Shown: one piece after another, positions 5,348-11,788 of the stretch | Position numbering within the stretch: the stretch's first letter is position 1 | Layout of the letters: each line of letters opens with the position of its first letter | Assembly: GCA_013151315.1 (NCBI GenBank) | Contig: JAADIN010000195.1 | Span: forward strand, 1 to 12,589 | DNA length: 12,589 bases | Reading direction: 5' to 3' | Source: Planctomycetota bacterium | Lineage (GTDB): Bacteria; Planctomycetota; Planctomycetia; Pirellulales; Lacipirellulaceae | Position numbers and translations under genes: made by a program | The notes under the pieces: generated by a model | Databases searched by the model: none | What the model was told of the DNA's origin: nothing | The model's input: the letters and a program-made list of their open reading frames with translations, nothing else

Positions 5348-6898
5348 TTAGTTGGCCGACGTTTGGACGGGCGGCTCCCAACTTGCGTCTGCCAAACTGC
5401 TGAAAAGTTGGCGGTACTTACTGCCCGGCACGACCTTGACCTCGGCAGAGTGGCCGAGGTCCTCGATCACTAAAAGCTCGCCAAGTTCGCTGAGCTCGGA
5501 TTCGCAGACCAGGGGTTCTTCGGCTACGGGTTCTTCGGACAAGGAGTCACAGACAAGTGGCGCGATCTCTTCGAGCTGGGTCGTTGTCGTTTCGCAAGTG
5601 AGGGCCGTTTCGCCCATTTCACAGTCATTTACCTCGCAGTGACTTAGCTGCTGGGCAAAGGTGGTATCGACTTGATTGAGGACCCTTTGCGCGGTGGCAA
5701 GCAACTGGTCTTCGAATTCTAGGTAGCGGTCGAGAACGACTTCTTCGCTGTCGAACGATTCGGCAAAAGGATTTTGCGATAGGGGCGGAATCGCGACGCT
5801 GCCGGCGGTCTCGAGTTCGTGCAACTGTTCGACCAATTGCTCGGTTGCGTCGAAGGTCTCGGCGTAGCATGCTTCGGGGCCGCTTTGCGAACTATAGAGG
5901 GAAATCGAAGCGGGCAGGTCGTCTTCGGCCTCTTGGGTTTCCGCTTCGTCGATCTCGGTCTCCCCAGTCTCCTCGGAAAAGGCGCGTTCCAAGGGATCAT
6001 GCTCGTCGAGCGAGAGTTCGCCGAATTCCACCGCCGATTCCACCACCGATTCGCTGAGGTTCGCGGAGGTGGTATCCCAAGGGGCGGGTAGCTGTTGGAG
6101 CTCGGACCATGCTTGCTGCACGATAGTTCCGTCGAGTGGCGAGTAACCGGTCTCCTCGGCCATCCACAGGAGTTGATTGCCCAATTGGTTGAGAAGACGA
6201 GGTACGCCGTCGGTTGCGGCAAACAGGGCTTCGAGTCCGTCGGGAAGAAACAGTTGATCGGGCTCGCTGCCCGTGGCGGCCACTTGGGCGCGAATGTACT
6301 GGAAAGTTTCCTCGCGTCCCAGGGCCGAGAGATAGCAGCGCGTTGCGACGCGCTGGCTAAGTGTTTCCATCATCGGCTCGGCGAACCGTTCTTCCAAGGT
6401 GGCGTTTCCGGCCAAGACCAAACTCACGAGCAATGTGCCCTGGTCGGCAACGTTGGTCAATACGCGGAGCTCTTCAAGCAAACGGGCGGGCAGCGATTCG
6501 GCTTCGTCGACCAAGAGCAACATCCTGCGCGGGGGAGCGTTTTGCGGACGTAGGTGGCTGAGCAGAGAAACTCGTAGCTCGCCTTCGTCGAGTCCGCGAA
6601 AAGGCAAGCCGAGTTCTACGAGAATCATCTGGAGCAGTGCGCGGCGAGAACAAAGCTGCGCGCCAGGTAACGAGACGAGGACTCGCTGATCGCGGAACTG
6701 CTGGGCAAGGACCTCGAGCAAAAGGGTCTTGCCCGTGCCGGCAGGCCCAACGAGCAGGGCGGGCCCTTCGCCCCGGTCGATGCAACGGCTAATCTTCTGC
6801 CGAGCTTCCTCGATCGCGGTGGCGGGGAAGTAACGCTGTGGATCGGGCGCTGCGACGAATGCCCGGGATGGCGTGTTGGATGAGCACGGGTCGTTCAT
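5348..6898 (-). CDS. ExeA-type AAA ATPase with long acidic C-terminal tail
   Basis: A 516-residue protein. Residues 20-270 form an AAA ATPase of the ExeA/GspA/MshM kind: Walker A GPAGTGKT (51-58), Walker B MLLLVDEAE (126-134), a sensor-1-like LAGN (162-165), an arginine region SQRV (181-184), and a GVPRLLNQL sensor-2-like motif (231-239). In proteobacteria such ATPases help assemble secretin or pilus machinery, and relatives work in transposition (TniB-like). No such partner is visible here. The rest (about 275-516) is a low-complexity tail rich in Glu, Asp, Ser and Thr with scattered Cys, without a recognisable fold, peptidoglycan-binding domain or clear transmembrane segment. The start at 6898 fits the family but lacks a ribosome binding site. 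It is the first gene of the likely pair with the GT2 enzyme, and diverges from trpF. Confidence 0.82.
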   Translation of the reverse strand: MNDPCSSNTPSRAFVAAPDPQRYFPATAIEEARQKISRCIDRGEGPALLVGPAGTGKTLLLEVLAQQFRDQRVLVSLPGAQLCSRRALLQMILVELGLPFRGLDEGELRVSLLSHLRPQNAPPRRMLLLVDEAESLPARLLEELRVLTNVADQGTLLVSLVLAGNATLEERFAEPMMETLSQRVATRCYLSALGREETFQYIRAQVAATGSEPDQLFLPDGLEALFAATDGVPRLLNQLGNQLLWMAEETGYSPLDGTIVQQAWSELQQLPAPWDTTSANLSESVVESAVEFGELSLDEHDPLERAFSEETGETEIDEAETQEAEDDLPASISLYSSQSGPEACYAETFDATEQLVEQLHELETAGSVAIPPLSQNPFAESFDSEEVVLDRYLEFEDQLLATAQRVLNQVDTTFAQQLSHCEVNDCEMGETALTCETTTTQLEEIAPLVCDSLSEEPVAEEPLVCESELSELGELLVIEDLGHSAEVKVVPGSKYRQLFSSLADASWEPPVQTSAN

Positions 6899-7003
6899 GG
6901 AGACGATTTTCTGTAGGCGTCAATTGAAGTAGGAGTGGGTCGCTCTTCGAGGGCGTACCGTTTGCGCGAAGTTCTGAGCCTCTGTCGACAAGCATCGGCT
7001 TTT

Positions 7004-7050
7004 GGAGGCGGGAGGCTTTAGGAGGGAGGCGGGAGGTGTTAAGCTCTAGG
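7004..7050. repeat. Purine-rich tandem repeat upstream of trpF
   Basis: GGAGGCGGGAGG occurs at 7004-7015 and 7025-7036, followed by a looser third G-rich stretch near 7047-7057. The plus strand is almost all purine apart from short T and C spacers. It lies in the divergent gap between the AAA ATPase gene and trpF (6899-7070), which otherwise shows no gene. It might affect promoter or DNA structure; no function is visible. Confidence 0.45.
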
Positions 7051-7070
7051 CGGTAGGAATCTTTCCCCAG

Positions 7071-7754
7071 GTGGCTTGCGTGTTTCGGATCAAAATTTGT
7101 GGAATAACGTCTGTGGAGGATGCCTTAGCAGCAGTCGGCGCCGGTGCCGATGCGATTGGGCTGAATTTCTACGGCCAGAGCTCTCGCTATGTGAAGCCTG
7201 AAATGGCGAAGGAGATTGCTGCCAAAATCTCTCCTGACACTATTCCAGTCGGTCTGTTTGTCAATCACTCTGCAAAAGATATTGAAAGCATTTGCGATGA
7301 AGTTGGACTCCAAGTCGTGCAACTTCATGGCGACGAACCTCCAGGATTTCTTGGCCAGCTTAATCGTGACCACAACATCGTGAGGGCACGGCGGGTTTCG
7401 GGAAAAGGACTGAAAGAGATAAGCGAGGACTTGCAAGCTTGTTCCGATCTTTCAGGCTCTTATCCAGACGCCATTCTGCTCGACGCAGAATCTCCTGGAC
7501 AGTATGGAGGTACGGGGAAAACGATCTCTTGGACCGGTTTGGCCGACTATCGCAAGTGGCTTGGCGAGGTCCCGTTGATTCTCGCCGGCGGGCTCACTCC
7601 TGAGAACGTGGCCGAGGCGATTCGCACTGTTTGGCCGTATGGCGTGGATGTCGCGAGTGGCGTGGAGAGCTCGCCCGGCGTGAAAGATCACGCCAAGATG
7701 CAGGCATTTGTTGACGCAGCTAGGGCGGCGTTTCGAGAGCAAATTTTGGAGTAG
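7071..7754 (+). CDS. trpF: Phosphoribosylanthranilate isomerase
   Basis: Catalyses the isomerisation of N-(5-phosphoribosyl)anthranilate to CdRP, the third step of tryptophan synthesis, in the cytoplasm. The 227-residue TIM-barrel protein has KICGIT (8-13) with catalytic Cys10, QLHGDE (84-89), LLDAE (136-140) with catalytic Asp138, YGGTGKTISW (145-154), LAGGLTPENV (171-180) and DVASGVESSPGVKD (193-206) for phosphate binding. The GTG at 7071 gives the usual start; GGTAGGA lies 12 nt upstream. A GTG at 7080 is nearly as good, losing three residues. No other trp gene is near, so it is an isolated trp gene. A hairpin follows directly after the stop. Confidence 0.93.
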   Translation: MACVFRIKICGITSVEDALAAVGAGADAIGLNFYGQSSRYVKPEMAKEIAAKISPDTIPVGLFVNHSAKDIESICDEVGLQVVQLHGDEPPGFLGQLNRDHNIVRARRVSGKGLKEISEDLQACSDLSGSYPDAILLDAESPGQYGGTGKTISWTGLADYRKWLGEVPLILAGGLTPENVAEAIRTVWPYGVDVASGVESSPGVKDHAKMQAFVDAARAAFREQILE

Positions 7755-7775
7755 CCGGACCGCCGCGCGGTCCGG
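7755..7775. repeat. Perfect hairpin directly after the trpF stop
   Basis: CCGGACCGC (7755-7763) and GCGGTCCGG (7767-7775) form a perfect 9-bp GC-rich stem around CGC, starting at the base after the trpF TAG. No T-run follows, so a classic terminator is unlikely, but it may stabilise the trpF transcript 3' end. Confidence 0.6.
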
Positions 7776-7780
7776 TGATC

Positions 7781-7855
7781 CCGGAGGCAGGTGTGCCTCC
7801 GGCTATTCTCAAGTGTACCTCCGGCTATTACGCAAGTGTGCCTCTGGCTATTGGA
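7781..7855. repeat. Palindrome plus three imperfect tandem units
   Basis: CCGGAGGCA (7781-7789) and TGCCTCCGG (7794-7802) form a perfect 9-bp hairpin. The right arm is the start of three tandem units of 19-23 bp (7791-7812, 7813-7835, 7836-7855) of the form GTGTGCCTCCGGCTATT plus a few bases. GGCTATT is shared with the repeat at 2228-2275. The units are too short and too uneven for a CRISPR array. They lie between trpF and ahcY. Confidence 0.65.
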
Positions 7856-7994
7856 CCGTATTGCCACTGAACGCTCCATGCGGCTAGAATCGACAAAGTC
7901 GTTAGAATCAGAAAAAACGGAAGCCGGTATGAAGGTCGGCGATCCACTCCTTATTCAAACCACTTTCCGTCAAACCATACCAGGAGTCCCCGCC

Positions 7995-9344
7995 GTGGCC
8001 CAAGTCGAAACGCAGCTTCCCTTCAAAGTCGTCGATTGTTCCCCCGAAGAATTCGAGCGATTGGCCGATTGGGGCCGTAAAGAAATCACGCTGGCCGAGA
8101 ACGAAATGCCCGGCCTCATGGCGTTGCGTGAGAAGCATGGCAAAACCAAACCGCTCGCGGGCGCACGAATCGCCGGCTGCCTGCACATGACCATCCAGAC
8201 GGCCGTGCTCATCGAGACGCTCGTCGACTTGGGTGCTGAAGTCACCTGGAGCAGTTGCAACATTTTCTCGACGCAGGATCACGCCGCTTGTGCGATCGCA
8301 AAGACGGGCGTACCCGTCTATGCGTGGAAAGGCGAGGAGTTTGAGTGGTGCATCGAGCAGACGCTCACCGCCTTCCCTTCGGGCAAGCCGCTCAACTTGA
8401 TCCTCGACGATGGCGGCGACCTAACCGCAATGGTCCATGACAAATTCCCCGAGCTGCTTGAAGACATCAAGGGCCTCAGCGAAGAGACGACCGCCGGCAT
8501 TCATCGCTTGGATGTTTTGGTTCGCGAAGGGCGACTGCAAGTCGCCGCAATCAACGTCAACGACAGTGCCACCAAAAGCAAGTTCGACAACCTGTACGGT
8601 TGCCGCGAGTCGCTGGCCGACGGGGTCAAACGGGCGACCGACATCATGCTCGCCGGCAAGGTGGCCGTCGTCTGTGGCTATGGCGATGTTGGCAAGGGGT
8701 GTGCCCACAGCCTGCGAAGCTATGGCTGCCGCGTGCTCGTGACCGAGATCGATCCGATCAACGCCCTGCAAGCCGCGATGGAAGGTTTTGAGGTGATGAC
8801 GATCGAGCAGGCCTCGAAAGAGGGCAACCTCTACGTCACAACCACCGGCAACAAAGACATTATCCTGGGCGAGCATATCGCACAGATGCCCAACGATGCC
8901 ATCCTCTGCAACATTGGCCACTTCGATACCGAGATCGACATCGCTTGGCTCGAAGCCGAGGTTGCAGCGGGCCGTGTCTCGAAGGACATCATCAAGGGCG
9001 AAAAAGAGGGGGCCGTCGACCGCTACACGTTTGCGAAGTCGGGCAACTCGGTCATCATCCTGGCCAAGGGCCGGCTGGTGAATCTGGGCTGTGCCACCGG
9101 TCACCCGAGCTTTGTGATGAGCATGTCGTTCACCAATCAGGTACTCGCCCAACTCGAGCTCTGGGAAAACGGCAGTGCCTACCAGGTCGAGGTCGTCCGC
9201 CTCTCGAAGCGACTCGACGAAGAGGTCGCCCGGTTGCACCTCGACAAGCTGGGCGTCGAGCTGACGAAGCTAACCCAAGAGCAAGCCGACTATATTGGCG
9301 TGCCGGTCGAGGGTCCGTACAAGGCGGAACACTACCGGTATTGA
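7995..9344 (+). CDS. ahcY: Adenosylhomocysteinase
   Basis: Splits S-adenosylhomocysteine into adenosine and homocysteine in the activated-methyl cycle, an NAD-dependent cytoplasmic enzyme. Numbered from the GTG at 7995 (449 residues), it has GCLHMT (61-66, His64), STQDHAA (92-98), Asp139, EETTAG (163-168, Glu164), NDSATKSKFDN (189-199, Lys194 and Asp198), the NAD loop GYGDVGKG (228-235) and the C-terminal KAEHYRY (443-449). These match the substrate and NAD residues known in the human enzyme. The GTG is chosen because AGGAG lies 8 nt upstream and the product fits the family length. An ATG at 7929 would add 22 residues; its upstream GGAAG is weaker. Upstream in-frame sequence back to 7791 runs through repeats and is not coding. 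No SAH riboswitch is recognisable in 7856-7994. Confidence 0.93.
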   Translation: MAQVETQLPFKVVDCSPEEFERLADWGRKEITLAENEMPGLMALREKHGKTKPLAGARIAGCLHMTIQTAVLIETLVDLGAEVTWSSCNIFSTQDHAACAIAKTGVPVYAWKGEEFEWCIEQTLTAFPSGKPLNLILDDGGDLTAMVHDKFPELLEDIKGLSEETTAGIHRLDVLVREGRLQVAAINVNDSATKSKFDNLYGCRESLADGVKRATDIMLAGKVAVVCGYGDVGKGCAHSLRSYGCRVLVTEIDPINALQAAMEGFEVMTIEQASKEGNLYVTTTGNKDIILGEHIAQMPNDAILCNIGHFDTEIDIAWLEAEVAAGRVSKDIIKGEKEGAVDRYTFAKSGNSVIILAKGRLVNLGCATGHPSFVMSMSFTNQVLAQLELWENGSAYQVEVVRLSKRLDEEVARLHLDKLGVELTKLTQEQADYIGVPVEGPYKAEHYRY

Positions 9345-9349
9345 TCCAC

Positions 9350-9418
9350 TGCGGAATTTGGAATTCGAATTCCAAATTCGTGTTATTCCGCATTCCGAAA
9401 TCCGCATTCCGAATTCTT
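9350..9418. repeat. Perfect 26-bp palindrome and ATTCCG-rich repeats
   Basis: GAATTTGGAATTC (9354-9366) and its exact complement GAATTCCAAATTC (9367-9379) form a perfect palindrome of 26 bp with no spacer. Wider arms TGCGGAAT (9350-9357) and ATTCCGCA (9385-9392) also match. They are followed by the tandem TCCGCATTCCGAA units up to the start of the DUF1015 gene. The same simple pattern (ATTCCGAATTCCGCA) recurs before parA at about 11006-11025. It lies between ahcY and the DUF1015 gene and could form a strong hairpin ending the ahcY transcript. Confidence 0.65.
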
Positions 9419-9421
9419 CCC

Positions 9422-10783
9422 ATGCCTCATATTTCTGCTTTTCGTGGCGTCCGCTACGACCTTGGCCATGTTGGTTCTTTGAGCGACGTCATCGCTCCGC
9501 CCTACGATGTGATCGACGCCGAGCTGCAACAACAGCTTTACGATCAGAGCGAGTTCAACTGCACTCGGCTCATCCTGGGGCAAGATCAGCCGGGCGACGA
9601 CGACCGCAACAACCGCTATTCGCGGGCGGCTCGGTTTCTGAAAAACTGGCTCCACGATGGGGTGCTGTTCACCGAAGCCAATCCGGCCATTTATGTTTAC
9701 CACCAGGAATTTGAGGAAGCGGGCCAAAAATTCACACGGCGGGGTTTTATGTGCCGCACGCGGCTCGAACCGTTTGGCGAAGGCAATATCCATCCGCATG
9801 AAGAGACGCACGGCGGGGCAAAGGCCGATCGGCTGAAACTGTGGCAGAACTGTCGAGCGAATCTGAGCCAAATCTTTGGCCTCTATCCGGACCCCGAGAA
9901 TGTCGCTCAGGATTTGCTCGAAGAGGCGATCGTAGGCCAGACGCCCCTCGAAGCGACCGACCACATTGGCGTGCTGCATCGGCTCTGGCCAGTAACCGAT
10001 GTCGCGGTGATTACCAAGGCGGTTGCGGCGATGGGCGGCAAACCAGTTTACATCGCCGATGGCCATCATCGCTACGAGACGGCCTGCAACTATCGCGATG
10101 CGTTGAAGTCCGAGATGGAAGCGAAGGGCGAAAAATTCGACGAACAACATCCGGCCAACTTCGTACTGATGATGTGCGTCTCGATGAGCGACCCGGGCAT
10201 GATCGTTTTGCCAACGCACCGACTGTTCCGCGGCTTGCCGGCGATGACGTCTGCGGAGCTTTGCGAGAAGCTGGGCGATTGTTTTGATACGCAACCAGCC
10301 GGCGAAGGTCCCGAACAGGCACCGGAGCTATGGGAGGAAATCGAAACCGAAGACAACCAGAGCACCTTGGCCCTGTTCACGGCGGAAGACCAGCAGTGGA
10401 CGATCGTTCGGCTAACCGCTGCCGGAAAAGAAAAAATGGCCCAGGTGGCCGGCGATCATTGCGACGATTGGCAGGGCCTGGGCGTAAGCATTCTGCACCG
10501 GTTGATAGTCGAGACGCTACTGGACCGGCCCAATCTGGCGGCTCCGAAATACGTCCGTGCGATTGAAGAAGTCGTCGACGGACTCAAGCAGGGCGACTCG
10601 GTGGGCCGCGATCATACGGGCCAAGAAGCGAGCGGGGGACGATTCGAGTTGGCCGCGATGGTGATGCCAGCCACGCTCGATCACATCCGGGCAATCAGCA
10701 ACGCGGCCGAACGGATGCCGGCCAAAAGCACGTACTTCTATCCCAAGCTGCTGAGCGGTCTGGTGATCAATCCGCTTGAGTAA
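9422..10783 (+). CDS. DUF1015 family protein with ParB-like box
   Basis: A 453-residue protein of the conserved DUF1015 family, whose function is not settled to my knowledge. Family marks are ISAFRGVRYD (4-13), SDVIAPPYDVID (21-32), HPHEETH (124-130), IADGHHRYETA (211-221), LPTHRL (263-268) and the C-terminal MPAKSTYFYPKLLSGLVINP (432-451). The IADGHHRYETA segment resembles the GERRFRAA box of ParB and the serine kinase-like members of that superfamily, so a nucleotide-dependent kinase or CTPase/ATPase-type role is possible; that is inference. The ATG at 9422 fits the family start and has no Shine-Dalgarno sequence; ATTCCG repeats lie directly before it. It is followed by parS sites and parA. 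No signal peptide or membrane segment is seen. Confidence 0.88.
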   Translation: MPHISAFRGVRYDLGHVGSLSDVIAPPYDVIDAELQQQLYDQSEFNCTRLILGQDQPGDDDRNNRYSRAARFLKNWLHDGVLFTEANPAIYVYHQEFEEAGQKFTRRGFMCRTRLEPFGEGNIHPHEETHGGAKADRLKLWQNCRANLSQIFGLYPDPENVAQDLLEEAIVGQTPLEATDHIGVLHRLWPVTDVAVITKAVAAMGGKPVYIADGHHRYETACNYRDALKSEMEAKGEKFDEQHPANFVLMMCVSMSDPGMIVLPTHRLFRGLPAMTSAELCEKLGDCFDTQPAGEGPEQAPELWEEIETEDNQSTLALFTAEDQQWTIVRLTAAGKEKMAQVAGDHCDDWQGLGVSILHRLIVETLLDRPNLAAPKYVRAIEEVVDGLKQGDSVGRDHTGQEASGGRFELAAMVMPATLDHIRAISNAAERMPAKSTYFYPKLLSGLVINPLE

Positions 10784-10843
10784 AGCGAGAGCGGAAAGTG
10801 GAAAGCCGACGCGATTTCCTGCCGCTTCCCGATTTTGCTTCCC

Positions 10844-10859
10844 CGTTTCACGTGAAACC
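10844..10859. promoter_or_regulatory. parS site 1
   Basis: GTTTCACGTGAAAC (10845-10858) is a perfect palindrome equal to the core of the parS consensus (TGTTTCACGTGAAACA) bound by ParB. It is the first of three sites in 100 bp between the DUF1015 gene and parA. Confidence 0.93.
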
Positions 10860-10893
10860 ATATAGGCGACCCTGGTTGCCCTGGGGGTCTGCG

Positions 10894-10909
10894 CGTTCCA
10901 CGTGAAACA
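10894..10909. promoter_or_regulatory. parS site 2
   Basis: GTTCCACGTGAAAC (10895-10908), followed by A, is the other common parS form, as in Bacillus subtilis (TGTTCCACGTGAAACA). Its centre is 50 bp from that of site 1. Confidence 0.93.
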
Positions 10910-10925
10910 CGTAGGATGTGGCGAT

Positions 10926-10941
10926 CGTTTCACGTGGAACG
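10926..10941. promoter_or_regulatory. parS site 3
   Basis: GTTTCACGTGGAAC (10927-10940) is the exact reverse complement of the site 2 core, so it is the same site in opposite direction. Its centre is 32 bp from that of site 2. It lies 101 bp before the parA start. Confidence 0.92.
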
Positions 10942-11041
10942 AGTTCTTACGGTTGGGTGGTCGATAACATTCTCGTGGTCCTATGTGTCGCGTAGCCACA
11001 CGGCAATTCCGAATTCCGCAATCCACAATCCGATTTCATTT

Positions 11042-11788
11042 ATGGGTCGAGTCATTTGTATTGCCAATCAGAAGGGGGGGGTCGGGAAGACGACGACCTC
11101 GCTGAACCTTGCATGCACTTTGGCGATGGCTCGTCAGCGGGTGCTGCTGGTTGATCTTGATCCGCAATGCAATGCGACCACGGGGCTGGGACAGAGTCCA
11201 TCGGAACGGCATGCGTTGGTTGATAGTCGGCCCCTACGTGAATCGTTTAGCAAGACCTATTTAACGGGGCTGTCGCTGCTCGCCGGATCGCGAAGTTTTC
11301 AGGATGTCGACGCCCTGGCGAATTCGTCGGACTCGCACTCGACGATGCTAGCGACCCATCTGTCGGGCAGCCTCGGCTCGTTCGACACGGTGCTTATCGA
11401 TTGCCCGCCTTCGCTCGGGCCGCTGACGCGCACGGCGCTGGCGAGTGCTAGCGAAGTGCTGATGCCAATCCAATGCGAGTATTTCGCGATGGAGGGGCTG
11501 ACGCAAATGATTGAGGTAATTCGCCAGACGATCGAACGGCCCAACAGCCGATTGAAATTTGGGGGCATCTTGCTCACGATGTTTGATGCGAGTGTGGACC
11601 TGACGGCCGAGGTCGCCCGAGAGGTCCGCGAATTTTTTGGTGAGATCGTTTTTCAAAATGTCATTCCACGAGATGTTGCCGTATCGGAAGCGCCGAGCCA
11701 TGGAAGGTCGGTCGTCGATTACGCTCCCCGTTCGCGGGGCGCACGAGGCTACGTCGAGCTTTGCCAGGAGGTGCTAGAACGTGTCTAA
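11042..11788 (+). CDS. parA: Chromosome-partitioning ATPase ParA (Soj type)
   Basis: The ATPase of a ParABS segregation system, which binds the nucleoid and pulls ParB-bound origins apart. The 248-residue protein has the deviant Walker A KGGVGKTT (11-18, signature Lys11 and Lys16), the Walker A' VLLVDLDPQCNAT (34-46, Asp40) and Walker B VLIDCPP (117-123, Asp120), and the IPRDVAVSEAPSHG stretch near the C-terminal end. There is no N-terminal DNA-binding domain, so it is the short chromosomal type. The ATG at 11042 gives MGRVICIANQKGG, the usual start; no Shine-Dalgarno sequence precedes it. A longer in-frame reading to 10916 would run through parS site 3 and is unlikely. The last 8 bases overlap parB. 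Transcription probably begins in the parS region, so ParB may repress its own operon. Confidence 0.95.
   Translation: MGRVICIANQKGGVGKTTTSLNLACTLAMARQRVLLVDLDPQCNATTGLGQSPSERHALVDSRPLRESFSKTYLTGLSLLAGSRSFQDVDALANSSDSHSTMLATHLSGSLGSFDTVLIDCPPSLGPLTRTALASASEVLMPIQCEYFAMEGLTQMIEVIRQTIERPNSRLKFGGILLTMFDASVDLTAEVAREVREFFGEIVFQNVIPRDVAVSEAPSHGRSVVDYAPRSRGARGYVELCQEVLERV

Noticed and set aside
7781..7855. CRISPR-like repeats
   Set aside because: Only three uneven units of 19-23 bp without spacers and no cas genes.
7856..7994. SAH riboswitch before ahcY
   Set aside because: No recognisable conserved core or pairing by eye; only a covariance-model search could settle it.
8421..9239. Long minus-strand open frame opposite ahcY
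   Set aside because: Shadow of ahcY, whose catalytic and NAD motifs are intact across the same stretch.
8945..9421. Upstream extension of the DUF1015 frame
   Set aside because: It overlaps ahcY in another frame and runs through the palindrome; the family start is at 9422.
9383..10294. Minus-strand open frame (303 codons) opposite the DUF1015 gene
   Set aside because: The DUF1015 family motifs on the plus strand cover it; the antisense product shows nothing recognisable.
10916..11041. N-terminal extension of ParA
   Set aside because: It would code through parS site 3 and the ATTCCG repeat; ParA proteins of this kind start at the MGRVICIANQKGG position.
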